Below, in pieces: positions 31,520-42,779 of a DNA stretch of 64,000 nucleotides (position 1 is its first letter; each line of letters opens with the position of its first letter). The position numbers were made by a program, and so were the translations under genes. The notes below the pieces were generated by a model. It saw only the letters and a program-made list of their open reading frames with translations. It ran no database searches and was not told where the DNA came from. Source of the stretch: Toxorhynchites rutilus septentrionalis (Eukaryota > Arthropoda > Insecta > Diptera > Culicidae); assembly GCF_029784135.1 (NCBI RefSeq), contig NC_073746.1, forward strand, positions 14,522,416 to 14,586,415, written 5' to 3'.

Positions 31520-32690
31520 CTGAAAGAGTCAAAAAGTCAAGGTTTTAGGATTAAATGCAAATGTAGAAGTGTTCAAAACAAGGAATCTTTTCACCAATTC
31601 AAGGTCTTGTGCATGGGTATTGTTCAAATATCACTAGAAGAACATGGCGTGTGACGCGGCACCGAATCTGTATTGAAAAAATTAACACAAGACGTATATT
31701 AATATTGGAGAGAGGGTAAATACTGCTCGCAAACGCTTTTTAGGTTTACAGTACCGTTGTTGCGCAAAAAAAATGAACTGGTATTGTTTTTACAAATTGA
31801 TGATATTAAATCGAAACAACTTGTTGAATTGTTATTTTTGGGGGCTTCACCAAGTTTTCGTCGGCTTTTTATATAAATTGAGGCTTCATTAACCCGTTAA
31901 CGACCAGCTGTTAAAAAACGCACAGCAACATAGATAATTTTGCATGACTTTCGCAAGCAAAGATATGATAATTTTTTTGCAAACAATCCTTTAGTTTGGT
32001 TGTACTTCTGCCTGGTGCATTTCGTTTGCCCGATTAATTTTTGTTTCGAAATATGAGCGATGCACCGGTAGCGTTCATATGTAAATACCGCAAATCCCAA
32101 ATACGGATTTTCATAGCACTAAAAATAACACTAAAAATAAACAGTGCAAACAATAAGGTAACAACAATTGCGGAAGATAAAATTGCTATCTATTGAATTT
32201 CGGCACCGCTGACGCTTATACGAAAGCACAAAAAATTTTTTTTTGAAGTCATAAAATACCTTTCTCGAATAAAAAATCTGGAGGTGATTTAGGTTCCTTT
32301 TACCCCAATAATCAATATGACTTTCGTAACAAAATATTGTCTGGTCGTTGATGAGTTGGTATGCGACTGAAACTATTCTCGGATTTTGATGCATACCAAT
32401 TGAATTTGAATTTCTCTAAAAATTGTTCGATATACTACACAACACGATTCTCTAGTTAACAAATATGTTATGTGCTTCTCTACGACTTCCAAATGAAACT
32501 GTGAATAACTGAAATGAATGAAGTGAAAAGAGAACACGGACAATAAATTCTCATTGACGTGTTTGTGCTGAGGAGAAGGGAAACATTTGCTAATCACAAA
32601 AAGTGAGCGCTCAACTTTCGTACTGAGCAGACGCGTTTTGCAATAATTGCCGCGAAAGTCGATCACAAACTATTCTCAAAGTAGTCAATA
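31520..32690. other. Ets21C upstream intron, no gene seen
   Basis: No exon or TE end is recognised. The 13-bp sequence TCTCATTGACGTG occurs at about 32549 and again at about 32695. The second copy lies at the likely start of the L1-like LINE. Confidence 0.45.
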
Positions 32691-32746
32691 GATTTCTCAT
32701 TGACGTGCAACGGTGAGCCGTTGACACAGCGTGCGGCGACTCCGCG

Positions 32747-33938
32747 ATGAATCGTCGCGAAAACACTTTTCGCATTGATTATGCGAACCTCCCGAAAAAA
32801 CCGGAATACGCAAAAATCCACGAATTCTGTGGTACGATACTAAAGTTGAAACAAGGAGAAGTAACACGCATACAATGTAGTAGGACGCTCGGGTGCGCAT
32901 TCATCAAGGTCACTAGCCACGAGCTAGCGAAAAAAATATGTGACGAGAACGACAACCAACACGAGGTGAATGTAGATGGGAAAAAGCACCGTCTACGAAT
33001 CACGATGGAGGACGGAGCGGTCGAAGTAAAATTGTTTGATCTTTCCGAGAGAGTCACTGACCGAAGAATCGCTGAGTTTCTCAACAGATACGGAGAAGTG
33101 ATATCGATACAGGAGCAAGTATGCGGCTCTGACTTGTTCTTCCCGGGTATATACACAGGTACCCGTGTTGCAAAGAAGAGAAACATCGAATCGTGGGTAA
33201 CGATCGATGGAGAGCGAACACTCGTGTCCTATTTTGGGCAACAACAAACATGTCGTCACTGTCGTGACTTTATCCACAATGGGATCACATGCGCACAAAA
33301 TAAAAAACTGCAGGTCCAGAAGTCATATGCTGATGCTGCAAGACAGCCTGCTTCAGAAACACGAGCGACCACATCGAAGTTGTCGACAAAAAAAGCAAGA
33401 TTTATCGAAACCATCAAGTTCCAAGCCACAATCGAGACAAAAACAGCAGCTGCTAATGCCTCCACCGAATTCCATTGATTTGGAATCCGAAACGGAATTA
33501 TCAGCACAACACGCATCATCAAGTGCGACTAAGCCATCGGGCAGCGGGTCAATAAGCGATAGACTAGTTCAGCGACCCCCTGCTAGCGGCGGAGTGGATC
33601 GCGAAACTGCTAGTGGTAAACCCGATGGCAACGCAACCGACACGTCGTCGACATCAGTTTCAAACCGAAGACTTAGCTTCTCAGCAAACATAACAGCACC
33701 ATCCGCACTACCTAGTGCGACTCAGCCATCGGACAGTGGGTCACTGAACGATACACAAGTCCAGCAACTCCCTGCTAGCGGCGGAGTGGTTCGCAAAACC
33801 GCTAGTAGCAAATCCGATGGCAACGAAACTGACTCTTCATCCACCTCACTCTCGACCCGTAGACTTCGTGTAAGATCGCCGGGAAAAAAACGGCGAGAGG
33901 GAAGCGATGATGAGCGAGGAGAACCAATGACACAATGA
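32747..33938 (+). pseudogene. LINE ORF1 (zinc-knuckle RNA-binding protein) with a frameshift
   Basis: The first frame (32747-33478) begins MNRRENTFRIDYANLPKKPE and carries a single canonical CCHC knuckle, CRHCRDFIHNGITC (CX2CX4HX4C), at about residues 167-180. It looks shifted at an A7 run (33388-33394). The second frame continues through a Ser/Thr/Gln-rich region to TGA at 33936-33938. That region holds a 64-codon tandem duplication (about 33522 and 33714, each beginning SAT(K/Q)PS.SGS, then PASGGV). The second frame ends in a basic segment RSPGKKRREG. ORF1 proteins bind LINE RNA to form the retrotransposition particle. The overlapping ORF2 start supports the second frame as the native C-terminus. 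Programmed slippage on A7 is possible but unproven. Confidence 0.75.
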
Positions 33939-36900
33939 ATCAGTTCGTCAGCTACAACATCGTGACTGTGAATATAAATACAATCACAAATTCTACTAAA
34001 CTTGACGCGCTACGAACCTTTGCCCGCACGATGGACCTCGACATCGTCTTCTTGCAAGAGGTCGAGAACGAACATCTGAGTCTTCCCGGTTATAATGTAG
34101 TATGTAATGTTGACCATATGAGAAGAGGGACGGCAATAGCGCTTAGACAACACATTCAGTTCTCACACGTCGAGAAGAGTCTAGATGGTCGCCTCATCGC
34201 ACTGAGAGTACAGAATACGACGCTATGTAATATTTACGCACCATCGGGAACAGCTTTGCGTGCCGAGAGAGAGCGATTCTTCAACGGTACGATCGCATTC
34301 TATCTTCGACATAACACTGAGCACGTCATACTAGCCGGAGATTTTAACTGCGTGCTTCGGCCAAGTGACGCTACACACTTCAACACGAGTCCCGCTCTAC
34401 AAGCAACGGTGCGGCAACTACAGCTGCATGATGTATGGGTTAAATTATATCCTTCAACCCCCGCACCCACATATGTTACATACAACGCAGCTTCCAGGCT
34501 GGATCGCTTGTACGTCAGCAATGGAATGTGCGAGCAATTACGAAGCGCAGCTACTCACGTTTGCTCCTTCTCCGATCACAAAGCTTTGACAACACGAATT
34601 TGTCTCCCTCCCCTCGGTCGAGCGCAAGGTAGAGGCTTCTGGTGTTTACGTCCACATCTACTAACACAAGAGAACATGGAGGAGTTTAAAATTCGGTGGC
34701 AATTCTGGACCCGCCAACGAAGAAATTTTAACAGTTGGATGACATGGTGGCTATCATGTGCGAAGCCAAAAATACGCTCATTTTTCCGATGGAAATCCCG
34801 AGAATCATACAACGAATTTTACGTCAAACATCAACGGTTATATGACCAGCTTAGACTTGCTTATGACAATTATTACCAAAATCCTCATATGTTAACAACC
34901 ATCAACCGACTCAAAGCGCAAATGCTCGCGCATCAGCGATCTTTCGCGCAAAACTTTATGCGCATAAACGACACAATTATAGCTGGAGAAAATATCTCCA
35001 CATTCCAGCTAGGGGAAAGGCGGAAAAAGAAAACAACTATAACGAATATGCGAAATGAGAGTGGCGAATTGCTGCGAGGTTCCGAAGCAATCGAACAACA
35101 TGTGTTCAAGTACTTCAAGGGATTCTATGCAGCGCCGGAAGAGAACAACGAGTCGAGAGAGAGCTTTGAGTGTGACAGAGTAATACCTTCAGATAACGAA
35201 CCGAATTTCGCTTTAATGACAGAGATAAGCACGGAGGAGATATACACATCAATAAAAGCGTCAGCAGTTAGAAAATCCCCTGGAGTTGACGGGCTACCAG
35301 TAGAGTTTTATAAGAGAGCTTTCAACGTCATCCACAGAGAGTTGAATCTGGTGATGAATGAGGCGATAGCAACACAGTTCCCCTCAGACTTCACAAGCGG
35401 CATAATCGTGCTAGTTAGAAAGAGAAATAATAACGACACCGTGCGGGCCTTCCGACCGATTACTCTGCTAAACGTAGATTATAAACTACTGAGTAGAATT
35501 ATGAAAGTCCGATTAGAACACGTGCTCCAAAACCATCGGCTGCCGAACGGAGCACAAAAATGTTGCAATCCCGGTCGCAATATATTCCAAGCTACTCTCG
35601 CTCTTAAAGACAGGATAGCAGAACTGATCGCCGAAAAGAGAAGAGGAAAACTAATATCATTCGATCTCGATCATGCGTTCGACAGGGTCTCGCATACATT
35701 TCTCCACCGAACCATGCGGTCGCTCGGTATCAATCAGAGTTTCGTCGGGTTACTGCAGCGGATTGCCGAACGTTCTACGTCTCGGTTGTTGATAAACGGC
35801 CATCTCTCACAAAGTTTCCCAATCGAGAAATCGGTTCGACAGGGCGATCCATTATCGATGATGCTATTCTCGCTGTATCTTCATCCACTTCTCACACGAG
35901 TGGAGTGTATTTGTGATGGTAATGACCTGTGTGTAGCTTACGCAGATGACATCAGTGTGGTGACAACATCTACACAAAAAATCGAACAGATCAATGAAAT
36001 GTTCTGTCAATTTGAATTTATCGCTGGGGCTAAGCTCAATCGCCAAAAGACGGTATCTATCGATGTGGGAGTAACCGATGGAAATCTATGGACAGTGCCT
36101 TGGCTTCAGACAAAGGAGACGGTGAAAATTCTAGGCATCGTCTTCACTAACTCTCTGCGGGAAATGGTGAAGCTGAATTGGGATGCGCTAGTTTCCAAAA
36201 TAGCGCAAAATATTTGGCTTCATTCTCAACGGACCCTAAATTTATGTCAGAAGATAATGCTTTTAAACACGTTCATTCTTTCGAAGACTTGGTATGTGGC
36301 ATCGATAATCTCACCGTACAGTATTCACACAGCAAAAATAACTGCAACAATGGGTTCGTTCCTGTGGAAAGGGTTGCCAGCGCGAGTGCCGATACAGCAG
36401 CTTGCGCGAAGCATAGAGCAGGGCGGACTGAAATTGCAACTGCCAGCGCTAAAATGTAATGCGCTGCTGATTAATCGGCATTTACAAGAGATTTCATCCA
36501 TCCCGTTCTATTACTCCCTCCTCACACAAACGAATCCTTCTTCAGCAGATTTCCCATGCCTGAGACAAATTCGTCAGCAAATGTCGCTGCTTCCAATTCC
36601 GATCCAACAAAATCCCTCTAGTGAAACTATAATCAAATACTATATTGAGCAGAACGAACTGCCGTGGATAGAACGAAAACATCCAGGACTCAACTGGAGT
36701 CGAATATGGCGCAACATCGCATCGAAACAAATTTCATCGGGACATCACAGTGCATTGTACCTAATAGTCAACGAAAAGCCACAGCACAGAAAACTAATGC
36801 ACACCATACAGCGGGCGGATGGAGCGAACTGCCTTCATTGCAATGCAATGGAAGAGACATTAGCGCATAAAATAAGCGAGTGCCCTCGAGTTGTGGCAGC

Positions 36901-37111
36901 TTGGGCAAGAATGCAGTGGAAAACGGCAGATATCTTGGGAGGATGGCAACAACTATCGTGTGGAGACTTACTGAGAACGTCATTGAATCGTATAGGGAAA
37001 ATTAAAAGAGATGAATTATTAAGAATCTTTAGTAACTATGTGAAATTCATAAATGACACTAACGGAATCATAGATATTGCAAATATGGAATTTTATTTAG
37101 ATATGAATTAA
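33935..37111 (+). CDS. LINE ORF2: endonuclease, reverse transcriptase, C-terminal zinc knuckle
   Basis: The intact 1058-residue frame has an APE endonuclease (about 1-220) with FLQEVE (39-44), AGDFN (134-138) and SDH (213-215). The RT (about 440-760) has SPGVDGLPVEFYK, RPITLLNVDYKLL, FDLDHAFDRVS, RQGDPLSMMLFSLY and YADD (669-672). A C-terminal CCHC motif CX2CX8HX4C (966-983, CLHCNAMEETLAHKISEC) follows. These nick target DNA and copy the LINE RNA at the nick. All signature residues are present, so the protein could be functional. The ATG overlaps the ORF1 stop (ATGA), pointing to termination-reinitiation. Confidence 0.93.
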   Translation: MNQFVSYNIVTVNINTITNSTKLDALRTFARTMDLDIVFLQEVENEHLSLPGYNVVCNVDHMRRGTAIALRQHIQFSHVEKSLDGRLIALRVQNTTLCNIYAPSGTALRAERERFFNGTIAFYLRHNTEHVILAGDFNCVLRPSDATHFNTSPALQATVRQLQLHDVWVKLYPSTPAPTYVTYNAASRLDRLYVSNGMCEQLRSAATHVCSFSDHKALTTRICLPPLGRAQGRGFWCLRPHLLTQENMEEFKIRWQFWTRQRRNFNSWMTWWLSCAKPKIRSFFRWKSRESYNEFYVKHQRLYDQLRLAYDNYYQNPHMLTTINRLKAQMLAHQRSFAQNFMRINDTIIAGENISTFQLGERRKKKTTITNMRNESGELLRGSEAIEQHVFKYFKGFYAAPEENNESRESFECDRVIPSDNEPNFALMTEISTEEIYTSIKASAVRKSPGVDGLPVEFYKRAFNVIHRELNLVMNEAIATQFPSDFTSGIIVLVRKRNNNDTVRAFRPITLLNVDYKLLSRIMKVRLEHVLQNHRLPNGAQKCCNPGRNIFQATLALKDRIAELIAEKRRGKLISFDLDHAFDRVSHTFLHRTMRSLGINQSFVGLLQRIAERSTSRLLINGHLSQSFPIEKSVRQGDPLSMMLFSLYLHPLLTRVECICDGNDLCVAYADDISVVTTSTQKIEQINEMFCQFEFIAGAKLNRQKTVSIDVGVTDGNLWTVPWLQTKETVKILGIVFTNSLREMVKLNWDALVSKIAQNIWLHSQRTLNLCQKIMLLNTFILSKTWYVASIISPYSIHTAKITATMGSFLWKGLPARVPIQQLARSIEQGGLKLQLPALKCNALLINRHLQEISSIPFYYSLLTQTNPSSADFPCLRQIRQQMSLLPIPIQQNPSSETIIKYYIEQNELPWIERKHPGLNWSRIWRNIASKQISSGHHSALYLIVNEKPQHRKLMHTIQRADGANCLHCNAMEETLAHKISECPRVVAAWARMQWKTADILGGWQQLSCGDLLRTSLNRIGKIKRDELLRIFSNYVKFINDTNGIIDIANMEFYLDMN

Positions 37112-37269
37112 TTATGTATTTTTTTATGTACAGAATAAACTTGACATTGCGAAAAAAAAATCACATTGAATAATTGATACAGTGAACATTGTTTTTTTTA
37201 ATGATAATGAACAGGAATTGATAATAAAAATAGAAAGGAACTGTATTTTTCAACCAGGATTTTTGGTGG

Positions 37270-37665
37270 GGGCTCGTGTACGGTTTGGGAGGGATTCTGT
37301 GCAACCGGAAAGCTTAAGATAGCTTTCATATCATTCAAGAATGACATACATGCTCTGGAGTCCTCTCTCCTACCGTTTTTGCGTGGATATCGTCACAAAA
37401 AATTCACATTCCAGCACAACGATGCTACTATTCATATCAGCAAGGAAGTAAGCAATGGATTAAGGACCAAAAACATAATTTTTTGGACTGGTCGGCTCAC
37501 TCTCCAGTTTTGAATCCTGTTCAAATCGTTCAGCAGCATTTGATAAATAGTATTCCAACACGAATATTTCCAGGTTATTGGCCGAAATGTCAAGGTTGTC
37601 AATTATCGACATGTAAATCAGCCGATTGTTTTCAGTTTTTCATTGATAATACTTATGAATTGTGA
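37270..37665 (+). pseudogene. Tc1/Tc3-like transposase remnant, catalytic residues lost
   Basis: Frames read CATGKLKIAFISFKNDIHAL, then LLPFLRGYRHKKFTFQHNDA, then DWSAHSPVLNPVQIVQQHLI. This follows the Tc1 pattern 'F.QDNA..H......W......DWPA.SPDLNPIENLW'. The motif aspartate of QDNA is displaced, SPDLNP reads SPVLNP and the glutamate of PIE is Gln, so the catalytic site is gone. At least one frameshift separates the parts. It starts about 100 bp after the poly(A) of the L1-like LINE. Confidence 0.7.
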
Positions 37666-37719
37666 AATGGTAGAAACTGGACGGCTGAAATTATCATATT
37701 TAAGCACAATAAATAAACA

Positions 37720-38240
37720 AACAACTCTTTAGAACGAAATTGACGTTAAATATACTTTATTCTAAGCATGCATGAATGCATGAATGTATCTTGTTGAAAT
37801 TTTTACTGTTTGGTTTGCAACGAAATAGAATCAGGTTTGTCAGAGTGTATCAAAAAATTCAGGAAATTTAGTTCACAAGCCACGAGCAGCGATGAGGCAA
37901 CATTCTGATAAATAGATTGAGTGGCTCAAGTCAATCTTAGACCAAATTCGAACGCTTCAACTCGGGATGTAATCAAAAAGGTGATGTAATCAATAACGTG
38001 ATCATAAAATACGTGATTCGACCATCAATATCGTATTGCGCCGTTGTGCGAAATCAACAGAAAATAAATGAAAAAACCCATTGGCGATAATATTGCTTAT
38101 TGCATGTTGCTAGTTTGCTAGTTTGCTAGTTGCTTATTGCTCCGGTGTGTGAGCCGCACAGTGGTACGAAACTGAATAAAGTCAGAAAAAATTCCTTTTT
38201 GTATGTAGTGGTACTATCCAGCTATCACTAGAAACTGATT
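37720..38240. other. No gene seen
   Basis: AT-rich spacer. A small local repeat (GCTAGTTTGCTAGTTTGCTAGTTG) occurs near 38109. Confidence 0.5.
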
Positions 38241-38241
38241 T

Positions 38242-39934
38242 TATCTATCTATCTATCTATATATATAAAAATGGAGTGATGTCTGTCTGTCTGTCTGATT
38301 CTTATAGATTCGGAAACTACTGAACCGATCGACATGAAAATTGGTATGTAGGGGTTTTTGGGGCCGGGGAAGGTTTTCGTGATATTTTGAGACCCCTCCC
38401 CCCTCTCTAAGGGGGGGCTGCCATACAAATGAAATACAAATTTCTGCATTACTCGGAAATTAACCAAGCAAACGAAACCAAAGTTGGCATGTGAATGTTT
38501 TAGGGTGCAATAAATGTTTCTATGATGGTTAAACAGTCCTTCCCCCACTCAAAGGGGGGGCTGCCATACAAATGAAACACAAATTTCTGCATTACTCGAG
38601 AATTAATCAAGCAAACGAAACCAAATTTGGCATGTGGAGGTTTTAGGATGTAATAAATGTTTCTATGGTGATAAGATACTCCTTCCCCCTCTCTTAGAGG
38701 GTGCTGCCATACAAATGAAACACAATTTTTTGCATTACTCGGAAATTAATCAATCAAACGAAACCAAAGTTGACATGTGAAAGTTTTAGGGTGCAATAAA
38801 TGTTTCTATGATGGTTAAACAGTCCTTCCCCCACTCAAAGGGGGGGCTGCCATACAAATGAAACACAAATTTCTGCATTACTCGAGAATTAATCAAGCAA
38901 ATGAAACCAAATTTGTTATGTGGAGGTTTTAGGATGCATTAAATGTTTCTATGGTGATAAGATACTCCTTCCCCCTCTCTTAGAGGGGGCTGCCATACAA
39001 ATGAAACACAATTTTTTGCATTACTCGGAAATTAATCAATCAAACGAAACCAAAGTTGACATGTGAAAGTTTTAGGGTGCAATAAATGTTTCTATGATGG
39101 TTAAACAGTCCTTCCCCCACTCAAAGGGGGGGCTGCCATACAAATGAAACACAAATTTCTGCATTACTCGAGAATTAATCAAGCAAACGAAACCAAATTT
39201 GGCATGTGGAGGTTTTAGGATGTAATAAATGTTTCTATGGTGATAAGATACTCGTTCCCCCTCTCTTAGAGGGGGCTGCCATACAAATGAAACACAATTT
39301 TTTGCATTACTCGGAAATTAATCAATCAAACGAAACCAAAGTTGACATGTGAAAGTTTTAGGGTGCAATAAATGTTTCTATGATGGTTAAACAGTCCTTC
39401 CCCCACTCAAAGGGGGGGCTGCCATACAATTGAAACACAAATTTCTGCATTACTCGGAAATTAATCAATCAAACGAAACCAAAGTTGGCATGTGAAAGTT
39501 TTAGGATGCAATAAATGTTTCTATGATGGTTAAACAGTCCTTCCCCCACTCAAAGGGGGGGCTGCCATACAAATGAAACACAAATTTCTGCATTACTCGA
39601 GAATTAATCAAGCAAATGAAACCAAATTTGGCATGTGGAGGTTTTAGGATGCAATAAATGTTTCTATGGTGTTAAGATACTCCTTCCCCCTCTCTTAGAG
39701 GGGGCTGCCGTACAAATGAAACACAAATTTTTGCATTACCCGAGAATTAATCAAGCAAATTAAACCAAATTAGGCATATGGAAACTTTAGGGATGCAATA
39801 AATGTTTCTATGGTGGTTAGATACCCCTCCCCCCTCTCTTAGGGGTGGCTGCCATACAAATAAAACACAAATTTCTGCATTACTCGAGAATTAATCAAGT
39901 AAATGGGCGGGACGAAGTTTGCCGGGTTAGCTAG
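38242..39934 (-). mobile_element. Helentron/mini-me-like dispersed repeat
   Basis: One end is a microsatellite, (TATC)n then TATATATATAAAA, followed by (GTCT)n. The other, read on the minus strand, is CTAGCTAACCCGGCAAACTTCGTCCCGCC-like. The same two ends occur on the short element at 63584-63969. Insect repeats with this end pair and an internal tetranucleotide microsatellite are usually placed with Helentron-associated (INE/mini-me) elements. That class assignment is from memory and tentative; the shared ends are seen directly. The body is the tandem array at 38418-39934. Confidence 0.6.
38400..39920. repeat. Eleven-copy 143-bp tandem array with dimeric higher-order structure
   Basis: The word CTGCCATACAAAT or a near match recurs at 38418, 38561, 38704, 38847, 38990, 39133, 39276, 39419, 39562, 39705 and 39849. 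Nearly every step is 143 bp. The flank before it alternates between CACTCAAAGGGGGGG (type B) and CTCTTAGAGGG (type A). The repeat is therefore mostly an A-B dimer of 286 bp, with one B-B break at 39419/39562. Units contain no ORF. Confidence 0.92.
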
Positions 39935-41283
39935 TAGTAAATAAAAATGTACATCGTGAAGGTAAAGTTACCAATATTTTCATACTAAAGTCGTTATTCA
40001 AAAATTTGATTATTTCATAATCAAAAAAGTTACATTTTTCACAACGTTTTTTTAAGTTGTATGATACGCATTCAAATGCGATAAAGAGGTTCACCAATCT
40101 TATAGCCTGATCACACATTTGAGGTTTAATACATTGATATAGGGCGAGGTAAAAGACATAATGTTAAATTAGCTGACATTTTATTTTTAATAGAAGATTA
40201 AAATACTATCCCACCGATTTCCAAGTTCTAAAAACGTTCGAGATGCTCTTTAGTATTTATATTAAGAAGGTCTGAAGAAAAATCTGGGTAATTTCCGCCT
40301 GAACGATGATACGATTAAACAGAAGAAAAAAGTTATAGGAGGTTGTGTCCAAGACACGACCGCATTATTGACGTAGAACTACGCTGTAGTTTAATTCAAA
40401 TCGCTTGTTTATAACTGCGGATATTATTTTATAATGCTACGAAAATTTTGAATTAACTATTCTACCAGTTTTGTCGCCCTGAAATATTCTTTTCATGTAT
40501 AATCATTTGACGATTAATGTTTAATGATCAATTCTTGTCCTCGCAGAACAATACATGCTCGAGATAAGCGCAGTTATCATCCTTATTGAAGAACTACTAC
40601 TGGCAAGCGAAACCAAATCACATAAAAAATTCCAGAACGACATTTACTTTCTTGGTGACTAAATAATCGAAAAAAACTCTTCCTGTTAATCTCAACAACC
40701 TCGAAAAGAGTAGCACTGCTTCATTATGATCATGATTAACGCAAATGCAATCCTATTTGAAGGGAGTTTTGCAACTGGCACGTGAACCCAAATAAATTTA
40801 TAACTTATTATAACTTATTGAATAACTTGGTATTCCCAAATAATTTCCTGTGGTGCAAAACCTTAACAGCGTCAGTTCAATGCATTGATACAATGTCAAA
40901 TGCACCAACGGAGCCTCCACTCCTCACCGTCCAGCTCGCCCAGCAACGATGCTGTTCAGTCGGTGTCCTCACGAAGAATGTAAGTTTGCCTCAGCGAGAT
41001 CCTCTGTTTATACTATAGGCAAATATTCCGCTTCGTTCTTCTTCTTTTCCTTTGTTCACGGAGACTTTATGTCTTACGATTTCCCCTTCGTTGCTCGACG
41101 ATAAGTTGCTCGTTATCGACAGCTCTGTTCGGGAAAGCACACAAATGGACAGAACAAAAGTATGGGAAAATGGAAACGCTTATAGTTTTCATGAATTTTA
41201 ACCATTTACACACCATGGGATTGTAATGTATAGCATATCAAACTAATCTTAGGGAATTTCCGAGTCGTTTGGTATGTAAATCG
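39935..41283. other. No gene recognised
   Basis: At 40320-40390 the reverse complement of the dispersed repeat at 8.2-8.35 kb is present (GGTTGTGTCCAAGACACGACC, then GACGTAGAACTACG). The C-rich stretch at 40860-40985 ends AAGAATGTAAGT, a possible splice donor, but no partner exon is known. Confidence 0.4.
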
Positions 41284-41295
41284 CCAAAATCTGTT

Positions 41296-41801
41296 TTTTT
41301 TTTATCCCTTTTGTTTTATTTTTTTTTATTTTAGGCTCATTAGCATTTTAGCTGTAACAGAGCCGAATTTTAATCGTGTACATGTCACATATTTATCATA
41401 TCTATAATTAGCACATTACACAGTTGCCATTTTTCGGCGTTAGAGTATTCCCTTCTATACCATTGCAAATGGTACATATTTACACAGTAGCCATTTAGGC
41501 GAAAGAGTTTTCTATCTGTTCTTCCATTATCCACAGTTAAGACTGGACAGCGGAGACAGTCGTTGATCCATTGTTGAGTTATTTATAGAACAGCAGCCCG
41601 ATATTTATGCAGAGCAGAGCAGTTGTATGGATGAATCGATCTTATTTCGACCGTGGATCGATCTCCATCGCTGATGATTGTCGCGTGGACGTAGTTGTTC
41701 TGTAACAACACAAAGATGGTCAATGGGGGCCCTGAGTTTTGAACTCACGATCGATCGCTTACTGAGCGAACGCGCAACCAATGTGGCTACGGAAACCCCC
41801 A
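41296..41801 (-). mobile_element. tRNA-derived SINE with 12-bp target duplication
   Basis: The element is flanked by exact CCAAAATCTGTT (41284-41295 and 41802-41813). On the minus strand its first 75 nt are tRNA-like, with an A box TAGCCACATTGGTT and a B box GAGTTCAAAACTC spaced as in a tRNA. They would form an internal RNA polymerase III promoter. A unique body follows. The tail AATTCGGCTC...GAGCCTAAAATAAA closely resembles the 3' end of the I-clade LINE at 19.3 kb. Confidence 0.85.
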
Positions 41802-42079
41802 CCAAAATCTGTTCGCGGCATAAATAATTATTAACGTTAACTTTATTTCATAAAAACGTTACCTGTTTTCTGATTTGGCACCCTTAATGAAAGACGTAGT
41901 TCTACGTCAAAAATGTATGACGAGCAACTGCACCGGCCATTTTTGTACATCCTGCTGCACCGCTCAAATTAAAGCATCGCAGCAAATCAGGTAATTATGA
42001 TTAATAAACATATGGAAAAGGAATACCTAGTGAAGATTGATGTTATAGTTCGTTTGTAACAGAATGAAGCTATTTTCAG

Positions 42080-42650
42080 TTACTAGGAGGTAATTTTTTA
42101 AGCGCCTTCGGGAGAAAGTGAATCTGGGCATCGCGTTTTTGCTCCAAATTTTACAAGGGATCATAAGACCAACTTTATAGAAGACACAATTTTTTGGAAA
42201 ATTAGTCTTGAGGAATAATCGATTTTTACTCGGTTTGATTATTTTTTTTGCCACTGAACGCCCTAGCGGTAAAATTGTGAATTAAACTATTGTCATCCCA
42301 TTTAGGTCAGGGATCATAAATCAACTTTGGAAAAGACACAATGTGTCTAGAAAGCATTTCTGATAAGTTATGTTTTTTCCGTTTTGATTTTGCTTGACCA
42401 CTACGCGTCCTGGCGGTGATATTTTGAACTAAACTATTGTCATTCCGTTATAGCCAGAGATCATAGGATCATAAATTTTGCTGAGGAAAGCATACGAGAG
42501 ATGTTATTAATATTTCCGCGTAACGAGTTTTTTTCTATTGGCCTGGAATCCAGGATCGACTTTGCTGAAGACACCATGCTTCTCGAAAGCATATCATAGG
42601 AGCTATCAATTTCACACCGATTTGAGGGCTTTCGGACAACCGTTAGCCGC
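42080..42650. repeat. Degenerate ~145-bp tandem repeat, about four units
   Basis: Units share GGATCATA.G.CCAACTTT, AGACACAATG.TTCT.GAAAGCAT and CCACTACGCGTCCTGGCGGT-type segments, at about 42169, 42313, 42463 and 42555. A single inverted copy (CTTTCTAGAAACATG, then GCAAAGTTGTTCCCATGATCCCTG) lies at 43710-43770. So the array belongs to a dispersed family. Confidence 0.65.
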
Positions 42651-42779
42651 CTTAACGTACAAGATGGTGAAACACACCGCTCGTTGTTTGGCCATATAGA
42701 GAATTTTGCTAGGAAAGAACCGATGTCCGATTTGGAGGTACACTTGTATATACTTATTCGAGATATATTAGATCATAAT

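Larger units (their letters stand above)
32693..37160 (+). mobile_element. Near-complete L1-like LINE
   Basis: A GC-richer leader (from about 32693) is followed by ORF1 and ORF2 overlapping by ATGA. A short 3' UTR contains AATAAA (37134-37139) and an A9 tail (37152-37160). The RT sequence (RPITLLNVDYKLLSRIMKVR, SVRQGDPLSMMLFSLY) places it in the L1/Tx1 group rather than the I/Jockey/R1 groups. It lies antisense to Ets21C, upstream of its known exons. A target duplication could not be fixed, so the exact 5' end is uncertain. Confidence 0.85.

Noticed and set aside
38400..39920. CRISPR array
   Set aside because: Units are contiguous 143-bp copies without unique spacers, in a eukaryotic genome.
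41296..41801. Genuine tRNA gene on the minus strand
   Set aside because: The A and B boxes are tRNA-like, but the body, A-rich tail and 12-bp TSD show a SINE.
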